NCBI GenBank assembly: GCA_027592135.1
Contig: JAQCIJ010000013.1
Coordinates: 1-32,019 of the forward strand
Direction: 5' to 3'
DNA length: 32,019 nucleotides
DNA from: a bacterium
Lineage (GTDB): Bacteria > Patescibacteriota > Gracilibacteria > Peribacterales > Peribacteraceae
Positions 24,130 to 31,552 of the stretch are shown here, piece after piece (within the stretch, counting starts at the first letter, position 1; each line of letters opens with the position of its first letter). The notes beneath the pieces are model-generated. The model worked only from the letters and a program-made list of their open reading frames with translations, was not told where the DNA came from and did no database searches. Made by a program: the position numbers and the translations under genes.

Positions 24130-24446
24130 TTCCAATACGGATTTTCACTCAGTTTACCAATTGCGTCTTCGAGCGTGATGTAGTCTTCGGTATCTTTTTC
24201 TTTAACTTTTCCCTTTAGTTTATACATCTTGCACATAGTTTTATAGCTTCCCCATGGGTAGTATCGAATTCTAGGCTTACGAAAAAACTTACGAGGTTCT
24301 TCGCCCTCTGCCAGTTTCTTTTCGACTCTCGGCCATTCTTTAGGAAGTGCATTGCCATCTTTATCCCACTCTACAAGACTGACTGCCAGCTTTAGGTCTG
24401 GGTCGACATACACAAAGTCTTCGTCGGTAAATTCAAGGGCAGTCAT
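24126..24446 (-). CDS. hypothetical protein (106 aa)
   Basis: A charged, soluble 106-aa protein with no signal or membrane segment. It has an acidic N-terminus (FTDEDFVYVDPDLKL), a basic Trp/Tyr/Arg centre (RKFFRKPRIRYYPWGSYKTMCK) and an acidic C-terminal part. I recognise no family. TAGTAT (24453-24458) lies six bases before the ATG and the intervening GATTCT (AGAATC on the coding strand) is identical to that before purA, so it is probably a real, leaderless gene. It converges on fbp with a four-base overlap. Confidence 0.65.
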   Translation of the reverse strand: MTALEFTDEDFVYVDPDLKLAVSLVEWDKDGNALPKEWPRVEKKLAEGEEPRKFFRKPRIRYYPWGSYKTMCKMYKLKGKVKEKDTEDYITLEDAIGKLSENPYWN

Positions 24447-24452
24447 GATTCT

Positions 24453-24458
24453 ATACTA
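24453..24458 (-). promoter_or_regulatory. -10 element of the 106-aa protein gene
   Basis: TAGTAT on the minus strand followed by AGAATC and ATG. The same AGAATC spacer follows TATAAT before purA. Confidence 0.35.
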
Positions 24459-24485
24459 CAGAAGAGTTGTGTTTGTTTGTAGACT

Positions 24486-25031
24486 TTATTGATAGATATT
24501 GTGTTCTTCTGGTTCCGTGGCAGGTGGAGGAGGAGGTTCTGAGTGTCTTGGCTCATCATGTGTAAATATATCCCTTACTGATGATCTGAGGCCTTCTTTG
24601 TATAATAATAAACCGTAGAGAGTAGATACAACACTGCCGATAAGTGTTCCGTAGAGACCAAAATGTATCTGTAAACGACTGAATTCAAAAGTAAATTTCG
24701 TGAGGACTGACCAAATTGCAATAGTGAGCATCGTAGACAGTAAGGCAATAAGCAGTCGTACCAAGTCTTTATTCTTCTGTTGTACTATGTTTGGGCCACC
24801 TGTCAGAGGAATGAATGTAATGAGCAAGATATAAGCGTTGAGAAGTAGGACAGTCAGCCCTATAAAAGACGTAAAAAAGCCAAGGCCAGAATAGGTAATA
24901 ATCTTTCCCCCTAGCCATTCTCCGCCTACCCAAGGAAAGAATACACAGACAAATGCCGTAAGAGAGGCACCGTTTAATATCTGCTCTTCTATTTTTAAAG
25001 CCTTAAATTTCGCAAGTGCTCTATTTGGCAT
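24486..25031 (-). CDS. hypothetical membrane protein with four transmembrane segments
   Basis: 181 aa. Hydrophobic segments lie at about 20-36, 47-75, 88-112 and 120-145, with a polar C-terminal tail rich in Pro and Glu (SEPPPPPATEPEE). The N-terminus is basic and probably cytoplasmic. No family signature is recognised. TATGCT (25038-25043) is six bases before the ATG, as in tyrS. It is divergent from the glycosyltransferase at 25061 with a 29-base gap, so the two promoters overlap. Confidence 0.7.
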   Translation of the reverse strand: MPNRALAKFKALKIEEQILNGASLTAFVCVFFPWVGGEWLGGKIITYSGLGFFTSFIGLTVLLLNAYILLITFIPLTGGPNIVQQKNKDLVRLLIALLSTMLTIAIWSVLTKFTFEFSRLQIHFGLYGTLIGSVVSTLYGLLLYKEGLRSSVRDIFTHDEPRHSEPPPPPATEPEEHNIYQ

Positions 25032-25037
25032 ACTGTA

Positions 25038-25043
25038 AGCATA
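25038..25043 (-). promoter_or_regulatory. -10 element of the four-TM protein gene
   Basis: TATGCT on the minus strand, 6 bases before the ATG. It lies inside the 29-base gap to the divergent glycosyltransferase gene. Confidence 0.4.
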
Positions 25044-25060
25044 GCATTACACTGCCTCAC

Positions 25061-26101
25061 GTGAAACTTATTATAGACGCCAGAGAAGCTTTTGCTCAAA
25101 AGAAAGCAGGAAAAGGCCAATGGACGAAAGGGTTTCTTCACGAACTTACTTCTCGGAGAGAAGACCTCACCGTTCTTACACACACTACGCAGCGCATTAC
25201 TACGTCTGTAGCATTTTCTGGAAAGCTTTTGTGGCATTTTGCTGCCGCAAAGTATGCAAAGATTTCTGGGTGTGATTATTACATTAGCCCGACAAGTTTT
25301 ATTGTTCCATATCTTCTTGGAAAAAAAGTCCGATACATCCCCGTAATTCATGATTTGATTGCATTTAATAACGAGCCGCATGAAAAACGAGCTAAGTGTA
25401 TAGAGCGATTATTGCTCAATAAAACTATTATACATGCTCATCATATTTGTACGGTAAGCGAAGCAACACGCTCTGATCTTCTTGCTCGGTTCCCTCACCT
25501 ATCACCAAGCAGTGTCACTGCAATCTATGCAGGCCCAATGCATGTCCAGGTACCGCTATCTGTACCGGACCAAAAAACTATTGTATGCGTAGGCACTCTT
25601 TGTCCTCGTAAAAACCAAGAACGATTAATAAAAGCCTATGCAGCATTACCAGATTCTTTAAAGAATCAATTCAAGCTAATTTTAGTTGGTGCACGTGGGT
25701 GGGATGACGCAGAGATTCTTCGGCTCGCAAGAATTACTAAAGGTGTTGAATGGAAAGATTATGTTAGTGATGAGGAATATCAAACACTTCTTTCTACAGC
25801 GACAGTATTTGCTTATCCGTCTTTGTATGAAGGATTTGGTATGCAAGTCTTAGATGCGCTTCAGCGTGGTATTCCTGTGCTTACCTCGAATAGAGGAAGT
25901 CTGAAAGAAGTCGTTGGGGATAGTGCGCTGATTGTAGACCCAGAAAGTGTTATTTCTATCACTAATGGACTTAGGCAACTATTAGAGCAAACGGATTTAC
26001 GTAAAGAATATGCCTCGTATGGTCCAATTCAGGCAGAATCCTTTACCTGGAAAAGAACTGTTGATCTTTTTCTCGAGTCAGTTGAATCCGCCGTATACTA
26101 G
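25061..26101 (+). CDS. glycosyltransferase family 4 (GT-B fold)
   Basis: 346 aa from GTG 25061 (MKLIIDAREAF); an in-frame TTG at 25016 is less likely because it overlaps the divergent gene. The C-terminal half has VCVGTLCPRKNQERLIKAYAAL, the nucleotide-sugar site, and YPSLYEGFGMQVLDALQRGIPVLTSNRGSLKEVVGDSALIV. The usual EX7E pair of retaining GT4 enzymes reads Glu-X7-Asp here. The donor and acceptor sugars are unknown; a surface polysaccharide or glycolipid is likely. NAD kinase follows after five bases, so they are probably cotranscribed. Confidence 0.9.
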   Translation: MKLIIDAREAFAQKKAGKGQWTKGFLHELTSRREDLTVLTHTTQRITTSVAFSGKLLWHFAAAKYAKISGCDYYISPTSFIVPYLLGKKVRYIPVIHDLIAFNNEPHEKRAKCIERLLLNKTIIHAHHICTVSEATRSDLLARFPHLSPSSVTAIYAGPMHVQVPLSVPDQKTIVCVGTLCPRKNQERLIKAYAALPDSLKNQFKLILVGARGWDDAEILRLARITKGVEWKDYVSDEEYQTLLSTATVFAYPSLYEGFGMQVLDALQRGIPVLTSNRGSLKEVVGDSALIVDPESVISITNGLRQLLEQTDLRKEYASYGPIQAESFTWKRTVDLFLESVESAVY

Positions 26102-26106
26102 AATCG

Positions 26107-26991
26107 ATGATTACCTATAAGCGCATCGGCATTACGGTAAAGTCAGGACTCGAAGACAAGTGTCAGAGTGTTGATGAAATAGTACATATCGTAGAGCAGT
26201 CTGGTGCTGAGGTGTTTATGGATCCAAAACGCATTGGAGGAGCTGATTGCGCGCTGGATCTTCCGGAGTACTCATCAGAAGATGAAATAGATTTACTTCT
26301 GGTTATTGGAGGAGATGGAACAATCTTGCGTGCTGTTCGAGAATTATCGGATTGTCGTATTCCTATCCTTAGTATTAATAGAGGCCGAGTAGGGTTTTTA
26401 GCAGAAATTGAGTTTGACGATGCAAAAGATCTTCTCCCGAGATTTCTTACAGGTGAAGGTGTGATTGATGAACGAAAGCTGCTGAATGTTCGTGCCATGC
26501 GTGGGAATACAGAAGTGATCTCAGGTTTTGCTCTAAATGAAGCGGTTATTGCCCAAGGGACTATTGCCCGTCTTGTTGATTTACAAACTTCTGTAAACAA
26601 CGAGCCGTTAACAACATTTCATGCAGACGGATTAATTATTGCTACACCGACAGGATCAACCGCATATAACCTCTCTTCCGGAGGACCAATTGTGCATCCC
26701 ACTCTTGATGCGATGATTTTAACGCCTATCAGTCCACACAGCTTTTCGCAAAAGCCTGTCGTGATTCGCTCTGATGCTAAAGTAGAAATTACGGTAAAGA
26801 CGAAGCAGAAAAAATACAAAGATACCGAAGTAGTACTTACGCTTGATGGGCAGGTATATGTTGGACTAGAGGGGGAAGATGTTATTACTGTTACGCAAGA
26901 TGCACGGTCCATAAAATTCCTGAGGCGTTCGCAAGACACCTTCTTTGGTACACTTCGGGATAAGCTCAAGTGGGGTGAGAGCGTGGATTAG
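26107..26991 (+). CDS. nadK: NAD kinase
   Basis: 294 aa, normal for NadK/PpnK (EC 2.7.1.23), which makes NADP from NAD. The GGDGT motif stands at 68-72 (VIGGDGTILRAV), followed by SINRGRVGFLAEI, the NEAVIAQG segment with conserved Asn-Glu, FHADGLIIATPTGSTAYNLSSGGPIVHP, and PISPHSFSQKPVVI. It supplies NADP, which the GapB-type dehydrogenase in this window would use. Its TAG stop is directly adjacent to the stop of the convergent unknown gene. Confidence 0.95.
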   Translation: MITYKRIGITVKSGLEDKCQSVDEIVHIVEQSGAEVFMDPKRIGGADCALDLPEYSSEDEIDLLLVIGGDGTILRAVRELSDCRIPILSINRGRVGFLAEIEFDDAKDLLPRFLTGEGVIDERKLLNVRAMRGNTEVISGFALNEAVIAQGTIARLVDLQTSVNNEPLTTFHADGLIIATPTGSTAYNLSSGGPIVHPTLDAMILTPISPHSFSQKPVVIRSDAKVEITVKTKQKKYKDTEVVLTLDGQVYVGLEGEDVITVTQDARSIKFLRRSQDTFFGTLRDKLKWGESVD

Positions 26992-27579
26992 TTAATTCAA
27001 ACTATGCAAATCCCTCCTTCTATTTGCAGCTCTTTCTAGGATATCTCTAATATTATCAAACGTATCAGCCTTAGCCCAAAAGTCTCTAATGCTGTGCGCT
27101 TCTATAGGCGCAATACTAGATAGTTTTTTTGAGGGTAGAAGTATTTTTGATTCACCTTCTGGTAACTCAACGCTAACATCAAGGCCTGTAGTTAGATTAT
27201 CTAGAGCGGTATTTGTTTCAGGTTCATCTACTGACTGTTCATCGATTAGATTATTTATAGAAAAAATTACAATAAGAATAGATCTACGTTGAACAACTGA
27301 TGTAGCAATTTCGGTTATAAGCTGATTTCTTACTGCATCTAGGACGAAACATGCTACTATATCTCCTCTTAAGTTAACATTAGGTGGTCTTTGAACACCC
27401 AAATCTTCCGCCTCGACTCTAAAACTATGAACATCTCCGATCTTTTCAATGTATTCACTCCATTGGCTAGATGCACTCATTAATACATCCGTAAATTCAT
27501 CTGGATCACTTCCTGGATATAGTTGTGATTCTTGAATGTCCTCTACTACAGTAGTTGTATGTAAAGATTTTAAAGACAT
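26992..27579 (-). CDS. hypothetical protein (195 aa)
   Basis: 195 aa, soluble and acidic, with no signal peptide. It contains a hydrophobic strand RRSILIVIFSINNLI near residue 100, a preceding FVLDAVRNQLITEIATSVV helix and an Arg-rich end (ERAANRRRDLHSLN). No family is recognised. A promoter TTGATT-18-TAATGT lies six bases before the ATG. The codon use is more AT-rich (TTA, ATA, AAT) than in its neighbours nadK and purA, which may suggest later acquisition, but this is only an impression. Confidence 0.65.
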   Translation of the reverse strand: MSLKSLHTTTVVEDIQESQLYPGSDPDEFTDVLMSASSQWSEYIEKIGDVHSFRVEAEDLGVQRPPNVNLRGDIVACFVLDAVRNQLITEIATSVVQRRSILIVIFSINNLIDEQSVDEPETNTALDNLTTGLDVSVELPEGESKILLPSKKLSSIAPIEAHSIRDFWAKADTFDNIRDILERAANRRRDLHSLN

Positions 27580-27585
27580 ACGCCT

Positions 27586-27615
27586 ACATTACCCCTAACT
27601 CTAGCGAGAAATCAA
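27586..27615 (-). promoter_or_regulatory. promoter of the 195-aa protein gene
   Basis: TTGATT (27610-27615), 18-base spacer and TAATGT (27586-27591), 6 bases before the ATG. The -35 overlaps the purA stop codon. Confidence 0.4.
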
Positions 27616-28823
27616 GTACGCGTGATCATCTCTTCTCGTCCAGGGCCAGTCCCTATAAATGTGACAGGAACTCCTGTTTCTTTTTCGATTCTCAGAATAT
27701 ATTTTTGAGCATTTTCTGGTAGATCATCAAAGTTTGTAATTCCTGCAGTATTTTCTTTCCAACCAGGTAACTCTTCGAGTTTTCCGTTAATCATTACGGG
27801 GATCACTTCTTCTACATCGAGAACATCCAGCTTCGTGACATTCCATGCGGTAAATCCATTGGTTGCATTGGCAATATTCAGTTGATCGATATTAAGCCAC
27901 CCCGTTCTGCGTGGGCGACCAGTTGTCGAACCGTATTCCCCTCCTCGTTCGCGAAGACGCTCTTCTGCTTCTCCGCTTGCAGCGCTATCAAACTCCCCTT
28001 CTCCAACACGGGTGCAGTACGCTTTGGCAACGCCAATGCAGGATTTTACACACATCGGTGGAATACCAAGGCCTTGTAGTGCACCAGCAAGTGTAGTTGA
28101 GGAGCTGGTGACAAATGGATACGTTCCGTGATCGATATCGAGTAATACTGCTTGCGCTCCTTCTATCAAAATAGATTTTCCTGATTTGCGAGCATTGGCA
28201 AGATAGGCAACGGTATCTTTTATACAACTGCCAATTTTGCTTTGTGCGTCTTTCAGATTTTGTATCTCTGTATCTGCATCCATGTCTACGCCATACATTG
28301 TCTTTATGTGTGGTACCCGGCTGCGCAATTCATCAGAAACATCTGCGCTTAAGCTTTCCATGCGAATTCCACTACGGGCTGCCTTGTCCATATATGCAGG
28401 TCCTATTCCCCTCTTGGTAGTTCCAATAGGATTTGCACGCGCTTCTTCGAGGGCAGCGTCTACCTCTTTATGATAATCGAACACAATGTGTGCAGCATGA
28501 GAAATATGTAGTCTATCGATAATTGAAATACCATTTTCTTCAAGTGTTGCGATTTCTTTAAGGAGCGTTGGTAAGTGAATCACAAGTCCTGCACCGAGTA
28601 CAATTTGCTTGTCTGCGTGCAAGCAACCTGATGGCATGAGGTGAAAGACATGTTTCTTCCCTTCTACAACTATTGTGTGCCCAGCATTTGCACCTCCACA
28701 TGCACGGGCAATAATGTCGTACTCACTCGCGAGAATGTCGACGATCTTCCCCTTACCCTCATCTCCCCACTGCGCTCCAATTACTGAAGTTATTGGGCCA
28801 AGAGTATTTTGTATAGAACTCAC
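27612..28823 (-). CDS. purA: adenylosuccinate synthetase
   Basis: 403 aa, slightly shorter than the usual 425-430. It converts IMP and aspartate to adenylosuccinate with GTP (EC 6.3.4.4). The signature GAQWGDEGKGKIVDILA with catalytic Asp, GGANAGHTIVV with catalytic His, TTKRGIGPAYMDKAARSGIRM, LLDIDHGTYPFVTSSSTT and the GREYGSTTGRPRRTGWLN-like region are all present. The start is GTG, six bases after a perfect TATAAT, so the transcript should begin at or next to the start codon. It ends in TGA, rare in this window. No other purine gene is nearby. Confidence 0.96.
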   Translation of the reverse strand: MSSIQNTLGPITSVIGAQWGDEGKGKIVDILASEYDIIARACGGANAGHTIVVEGKKHVFHLMPSGCLHADKQIVLGAGLVIHLPTLLKEIATLEENGISIIDRLHISHAAHIVFDYHKEVDAALEEARANPIGTTKRGIGPAYMDKAARSGIRMESLSADVSDELRSRVPHIKTMYGVDMDADTEIQNLKDAQSKIGSCIKDTVAYLANARKSGKSILIEGAQAVLLDIDHGTYPFVTSSSTTLAGALQGLGIPPMCVKSCIGVAKAYCTRVGEGEFDSAASGEAEERLRERGGEYGSTTGRPRRTGWLNIDQLNIANATNGFTAWNVTKLDVLDVEEVIPVMINGKLEELPGWKENTAGITNFDDLPENAQKYILRIEKETGVPVTFIGTGPGREEMITRT

Positions 28824-28829
28824 GATTCT

Positions 28830-28835
28830 ATTATA
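28830..28835 (-). promoter_or_regulatory. consensus -10 element of purA
   Basis: TATAAT on the minus strand followed by AGAATC and the GTG start. This is the clearest case of a leaderless start in the window. Confidence 0.55.
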
Positions 28836-28883
28836 TGCAGAATAAATGGCAGAGGGAAATATTAGGTTTTGTTTCTTCCTTTC

Positions 28884-29663
28884 TTATACAAGATTACGTA
28901 AGTGTTCTACTCTGCATTCAAGAATACATCCTCTGCAGAGAGGATTGCGCTGTATACTGTTGTAAATTTTTACAACAGCATCAGAGCCGTCTGGTCCACT
29001 AAACAACGCAAGATGTGGTTCGAAGTCTGCAACATCTGGCATCAGTTCATCTCCTTCTGGAATGTACGGTGGATTTGATACGACAATAAAGGGCTCAGTA
29101 ATATCAGATAGCGGCTCTGTAAGGTCTCCCAGAATACAATCAATTTTTGTATCCACTCCCTGCTTCGAAGCATTTTCTCTCGCTACATCTAAAGCATCGT
29201 TACTGATGTCTGTTGCAACTACCCTCATACCTGTCTCAAGAGCAAGTGTCGTAGCGATGCATCCACTTCCGGTACAGAGGTCGACGATGAGCTTTACATC
29301 AGACAGGTCACCAAATTTTTTCGCTACTCCCATGATCTTTATATCCAGTTCACGAATCGTATCTTCGCCATCTTCTAAAAAGTCGAGGGTAAGATCTACC
29401 AAACGTTCTGTAGAAGGGCGCGGGATAAGCACTCGAGGATCTACAGCAAAGTCGCGGCCGTAAAACTCCTGCATTCCAACAATATAGGCAACTGGTTCAT
29501 TCAACTCTCTTCGATTGACCATCTCTAAAAATCCTCTCATGTCTACCTCTTCCTCTGGATGAGCCAACAACCACTCACGATTTTTGCCCAAATGAAATGC
29601 AAGTAGCACCTCTGCATCGAGCCTGTCGATATCTACCGTATTTAATGCTTCTGTAATATTCAT
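28884..29663 (-). CDS. prmC: peptide chain release factor N5-glutamine methyltransferase, short C-terminus
   Basis: 259 aa; relatives have about 275-290. It methylates the GGQ glutamine of release factors (EC 2.1.1.297). The N-terminal helical domain has DAEVLLAFHLGKNREWLLAH and the EPVAYIVGMQEFYGRDFAVD lead-in. SAM site: LCTGSGCIATTLAL. Catalytic NPPY occurs in VSNPPYIPEG. The end reads GCILECRVEHLRNLV then TAA, so the usual last strands after ILE-G are lost. No continuation exists in the other two frames, hence a real short form rather than a simple frameshift. It is divergent from the glycosyltransferase across a heptamer repeat. Confidence 0.9.
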   Translation of the reverse strand: MNITEALNTVDIDRLDAEVLLAFHLGKNREWLLAHPEEEVDMRGFLEMVNRRELNEPVAYIVGMQEFYGRDFAVDPRVLIPRPSTERLVDLTLDFLEDGEDTIRELDIKIMGVAKKFGDLSDVKLIVDLCTGSGCIATTLALETGMRVVATDISNDALDVARENASKQGVDTKIDCILGDLTEPLSDITEPFIVVSNPPYIPEGDELMPDVADFEPHLALFSGPDGSDAVVKIYNSIQRNPLCRGCILECRVEHLRNLV

Positions 29664-29676
29664 TGTTTCTTCATTA

Positions 29677-29704
29677 TCCTCTATCCTCTATTCTCTATCC
29701 ACTA
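29677..29704. repeat. four tandem heptamers in a divergent promoter region
   Basis: TCCTCTA, TCCTCTA, TTCTCTA and TCCACTA follow each other without gaps, between the divergent starts of prmC (29663) and the glycosyltransferase (29709). Each unit carries a TATCCT or TATTCT-like hexamer, so copy number would change promoter spacing. Confidence 0.6.
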
Positions 29705-29708
29705 TTTT

Positions 29709-30743
29709 ATGGCGCGTATTGGAATCGATTGTCGGTTTGCTTCTCTTTCGGTAGGACTTGGTACCTACACGAGAAATATTGTAGATCATCTTGTCAGACC
29801 TTCTGAAGATGTATATGTGCTCTTTGTCCGTGCAACGGATGAAGATTGGATTAAAAAACTTCAAGGGAATTTTGAGTTAGTCATTGCAGATTTTCCACAT
29901 TATTCTTTTAAAGAGCAGATTTCGCTTCCAAAACTTCTTACATCTTCACATGTTGATCTTTTCTATTCACCGCACTTTAATGTCCCCTATTTCTGCTCTG
30001 TACCTTACGTTGTCACAGTTCATGATCTGATCTTGCATCGCTATCCGAATAACACTTCGCTTCTCAAGCGTATTGTGTATCGATTGCTGATGAAGCAGGC
30101 TGTACTAAAGGCGCAGCATGTTATTAGTGTTAGTAACTTTACAAAGTCTGAATTGCGGTCTGTGTATCCCTTTCTTCGCGATGAGCAAATGACTGTTGTT
30201 ACAGAGGGGATTGATTCTTCGTATAAGCCAACTGAAGATAGCGCAGTATTAGATTTTTACGATCTAGAGCTAGGATATTTCTTGTATGTCGGAACTGCTA
30301 AGCAGCATAAGAACGTACAAAAGCTTATTGATGTATATGCAAAATCTTGCACACCAGAGCCGTTGATTATTGTCAGCAACGGTAAAGAGGTTGATAGTTT
30401 ACAAATTAGAGGTAACGTGCGGATCTTGCTTGGTGTGGATCACGATGAATTACCAGCCCTCTACAGTAATGCAAAGTGCTTTGTGACAGCTTCTTCTTAT
30501 GAGGGCTTTTGTTTACCTATCCTCGAAGCTCGAGCGTGTGGTTGCCCGGTAATTGCGCAAAATGTATCAGCAATCCCAGAAGTAGCTGGAGAGCATGCAA
30601 TTTTGATTGATGGATCAGAAGAATCGCTGATCAATGCCTTTAAAAATCCACCAAAAAAATCTGATCCTCCAGATAAACGATTTGATTGGAAAAAATCAGC
30701 AGATGCTATTTCTGCTATACTCACCGATGCCTCTCATGGATAA
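29709..30743 (+). CDS. glycosyltransferase family 4 (GT-B fold)
   Basis: 344 aa. The N-terminal acceptor domain starts MARIGIDCRFASLSVGLGTYTRNI. The C-terminal domain has YFLYVGTAKQHKNVQKLIDVY and SYEGFCLPILEARACGCPVIAQNVSAIPEVAGEHAILID, giving a clean Glu-X7-Glu pair of retaining GT4 enzymes. HDLILHRYP is the typical central motif. It is about as long as the GT at 25061 and shares its general layout but differs widely, so not a recent duplicate. Probably acts at the cytoplasmic membrane on surface glycans. It overlaps the next ORF by eight bases. Confidence 0.92.
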   Translation: MARIGIDCRFASLSVGLGTYTRNIVDHLVRPSEDVYVLFVRATDEDWIKKLQGNFELVIADFPHYSFKEQISLPKLLTSSHVDLFYSPHFNVPYFCSVPYVVTVHDLILHRYPNNTSLLKRIVYRLLMKQAVLKAQHVISVSNFTKSELRSVYPFLRDEQMTVVTEGIDSSYKPTEDSAVLDFYDLELGYFLYVGTAKQHKNVQKLIDVYAKSCTPEPLIIVSNGKEVDSLQIRGNVRILLGVDHDELPALYSNAKCFVTASSYEGFCLPILEARACGCPVIAQNVSAIPEVAGEHAILIDGSEESLINAFKNPPKKSDPPDKRFDWKKSADAISAILTDASHG

Positions 30744-31038
30744 GTTATCTCTTCTCATTCCTCGGGTATTAAACAAGCGTGGACTTAAAGACGAAGCCTC
30801 TGCTTCTTATGTTACATATCTTGCTTGTCAGTGGATTGACGACAACCTACCAGAGCAATCTATGCACTTGCGGGTAGTACGGCTTGCAGATAAGTGTCTT
30901 TTTATTGATTCAGATCATTCCATTGCCTCTCAGGAGCTTACCCAAGTCCAGGAGCATATAATTAACTATTTAAACACTCATGAGGGAGTATCAATAGACC
31001 AGATGATGATCGCTCGCTCCAGAAACACAGCAAATTAA
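30736..31038 (+). CDS. DUF721/DciA-like protein, candidate DnaB loader
   Basis: 100 aa from ATG 30736 (MDKLSLLIPRVLNKRG); the longer frame from 30634 runs through the glycosyltransferase. The pattern fits DUF721: a helical start with LIPRVLNKRGL, then a beta segment (HLRVVRLADKCLFIDSDHSIASQELTQVQEHIINYLN) and a basic end (IARSRN). DciA proteins are the ancestral loaders of DnaB in bacteria without DnaC or DnaI. The call rests on general resemblance, since the family is poorly conserved. It starts inside the end of the glycosyltransferase gene, so translation is probably coupled. Confidence 0.6.
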   Translation: MDKLSLLIPRVLNKRGLKDEASASYVTYLACQWIDDNLPEQSMHLRVVRLADKCLFIDSDHSIASQELTQVQEHIINYLNTHEGVSIDQMMIARSRNTAN

Positions 31039-31049
31039 CACTCTTTCTC

Positions 31050-31078
31050 TTGCTAAGGGCCTTTAGAGGCCCTAAACT
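31050..31078 (+). promoter_or_regulatory. rpsP promoter with palindrome in the spacer
   Basis: TTGCTA (31050-31055), 17-base spacer and TAAACT (31073-31078), 15 bases before the rpsP ATG. AGGGCCT-TTAG-AGGCCCT (31056-31073) is a perfect 7-4-7 palindrome that fills the spacer. No T run follows, so an operator is preferred over a terminator of the upstream gene. Confidence 0.5.
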
Positions 31079-31093
31079 CTGCGAGCTTAATTT

Positions 31094-31540
31094 ATGCTAC
31101 GTATTCGACTCCAAAGAACCGGTAATAAGAACAATCCCACATTTAGACTTGTGGTGACAGAAAAGAGCAACGCCGCTAAAGGTAAGGCTCTTGAGTTCTT
31201 GGGTCACTATCTCCCTACGAGGGACCCTTCGGTATTTGAGTTCGATCAGAAACGCATTGAGTACTATATCGGTAACGGAGCTACTCCAACCGATACTGTT
31301 GCTCGTCTTCTTGCAAGGAATGGCGTAAAGGGGCTAGAGAAGTACACAGAGAAGTATTTTAAGAAGAAGAAAAAGAAAGAAGTAGAAGAAAAGCCACAGG
31401 CAGAAGCTCCTGCTCCTGCTCCAGCTAAAGAAGAAGAGAAGCCAGCTGAAGAAGTGAAAGAAGAGAAGCCAGCTGAAGAAGTGAAAGAAGAGAAGCCAGC
31501 TGAAGAAAAAGAGGATGACAAAAAAGAGGGAGACTCCTAA
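31094..31540 (+). CDS. rpsP: 30S ribosomal protein S16 with Lys/Glu/Ala-rich tail
   Basis: 148 aa. Residues 1-88 are bS16: MLRIRLQRTGNKNNPTFRLVVTEK, FLGHYLPTRDP and YYIGNGATPTDTVARLLARNG. The remaining 60 residues form a low-complexity extension with an Ala-Pro stretch and nearly three copies of EEKPAEEVK, encoded by a 27-base direct repeat. Such tails recur in CPR S16 proteins; they should be disordered. No Shine-Dalgarno. The KH gene follows after 12 bases, an arrangement widely conserved before rimM and trmD. Confidence 0.95.
   Translation: MLRIRLQRTGNKNNPTFRLVVTEKSNAAKGKALEFLGHYLPTRDPSVFEFDQKRIEYYIGNGATPTDTVARLLARNGVKGLEKYTEKYFKKKKKKEVEEKPQAEAPAPAPAKEEEKPAEEVKEEKPAEEVKEEKPAEEKEDDKKEGDS
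31433..31513 (+). repeat. 27-bp tandem repeat encoding the S16 tail
   Basis: Three units (31433-31459, 31460-31486, 31487-31513) each encode EEKPAEEVK. The first two are identical at the DNA level; the third differs in its last two codons. DNA identity suggests recent duplication. Confidence 0.8.
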
Positions 31541-31552
31541 ACTACAATTGTT

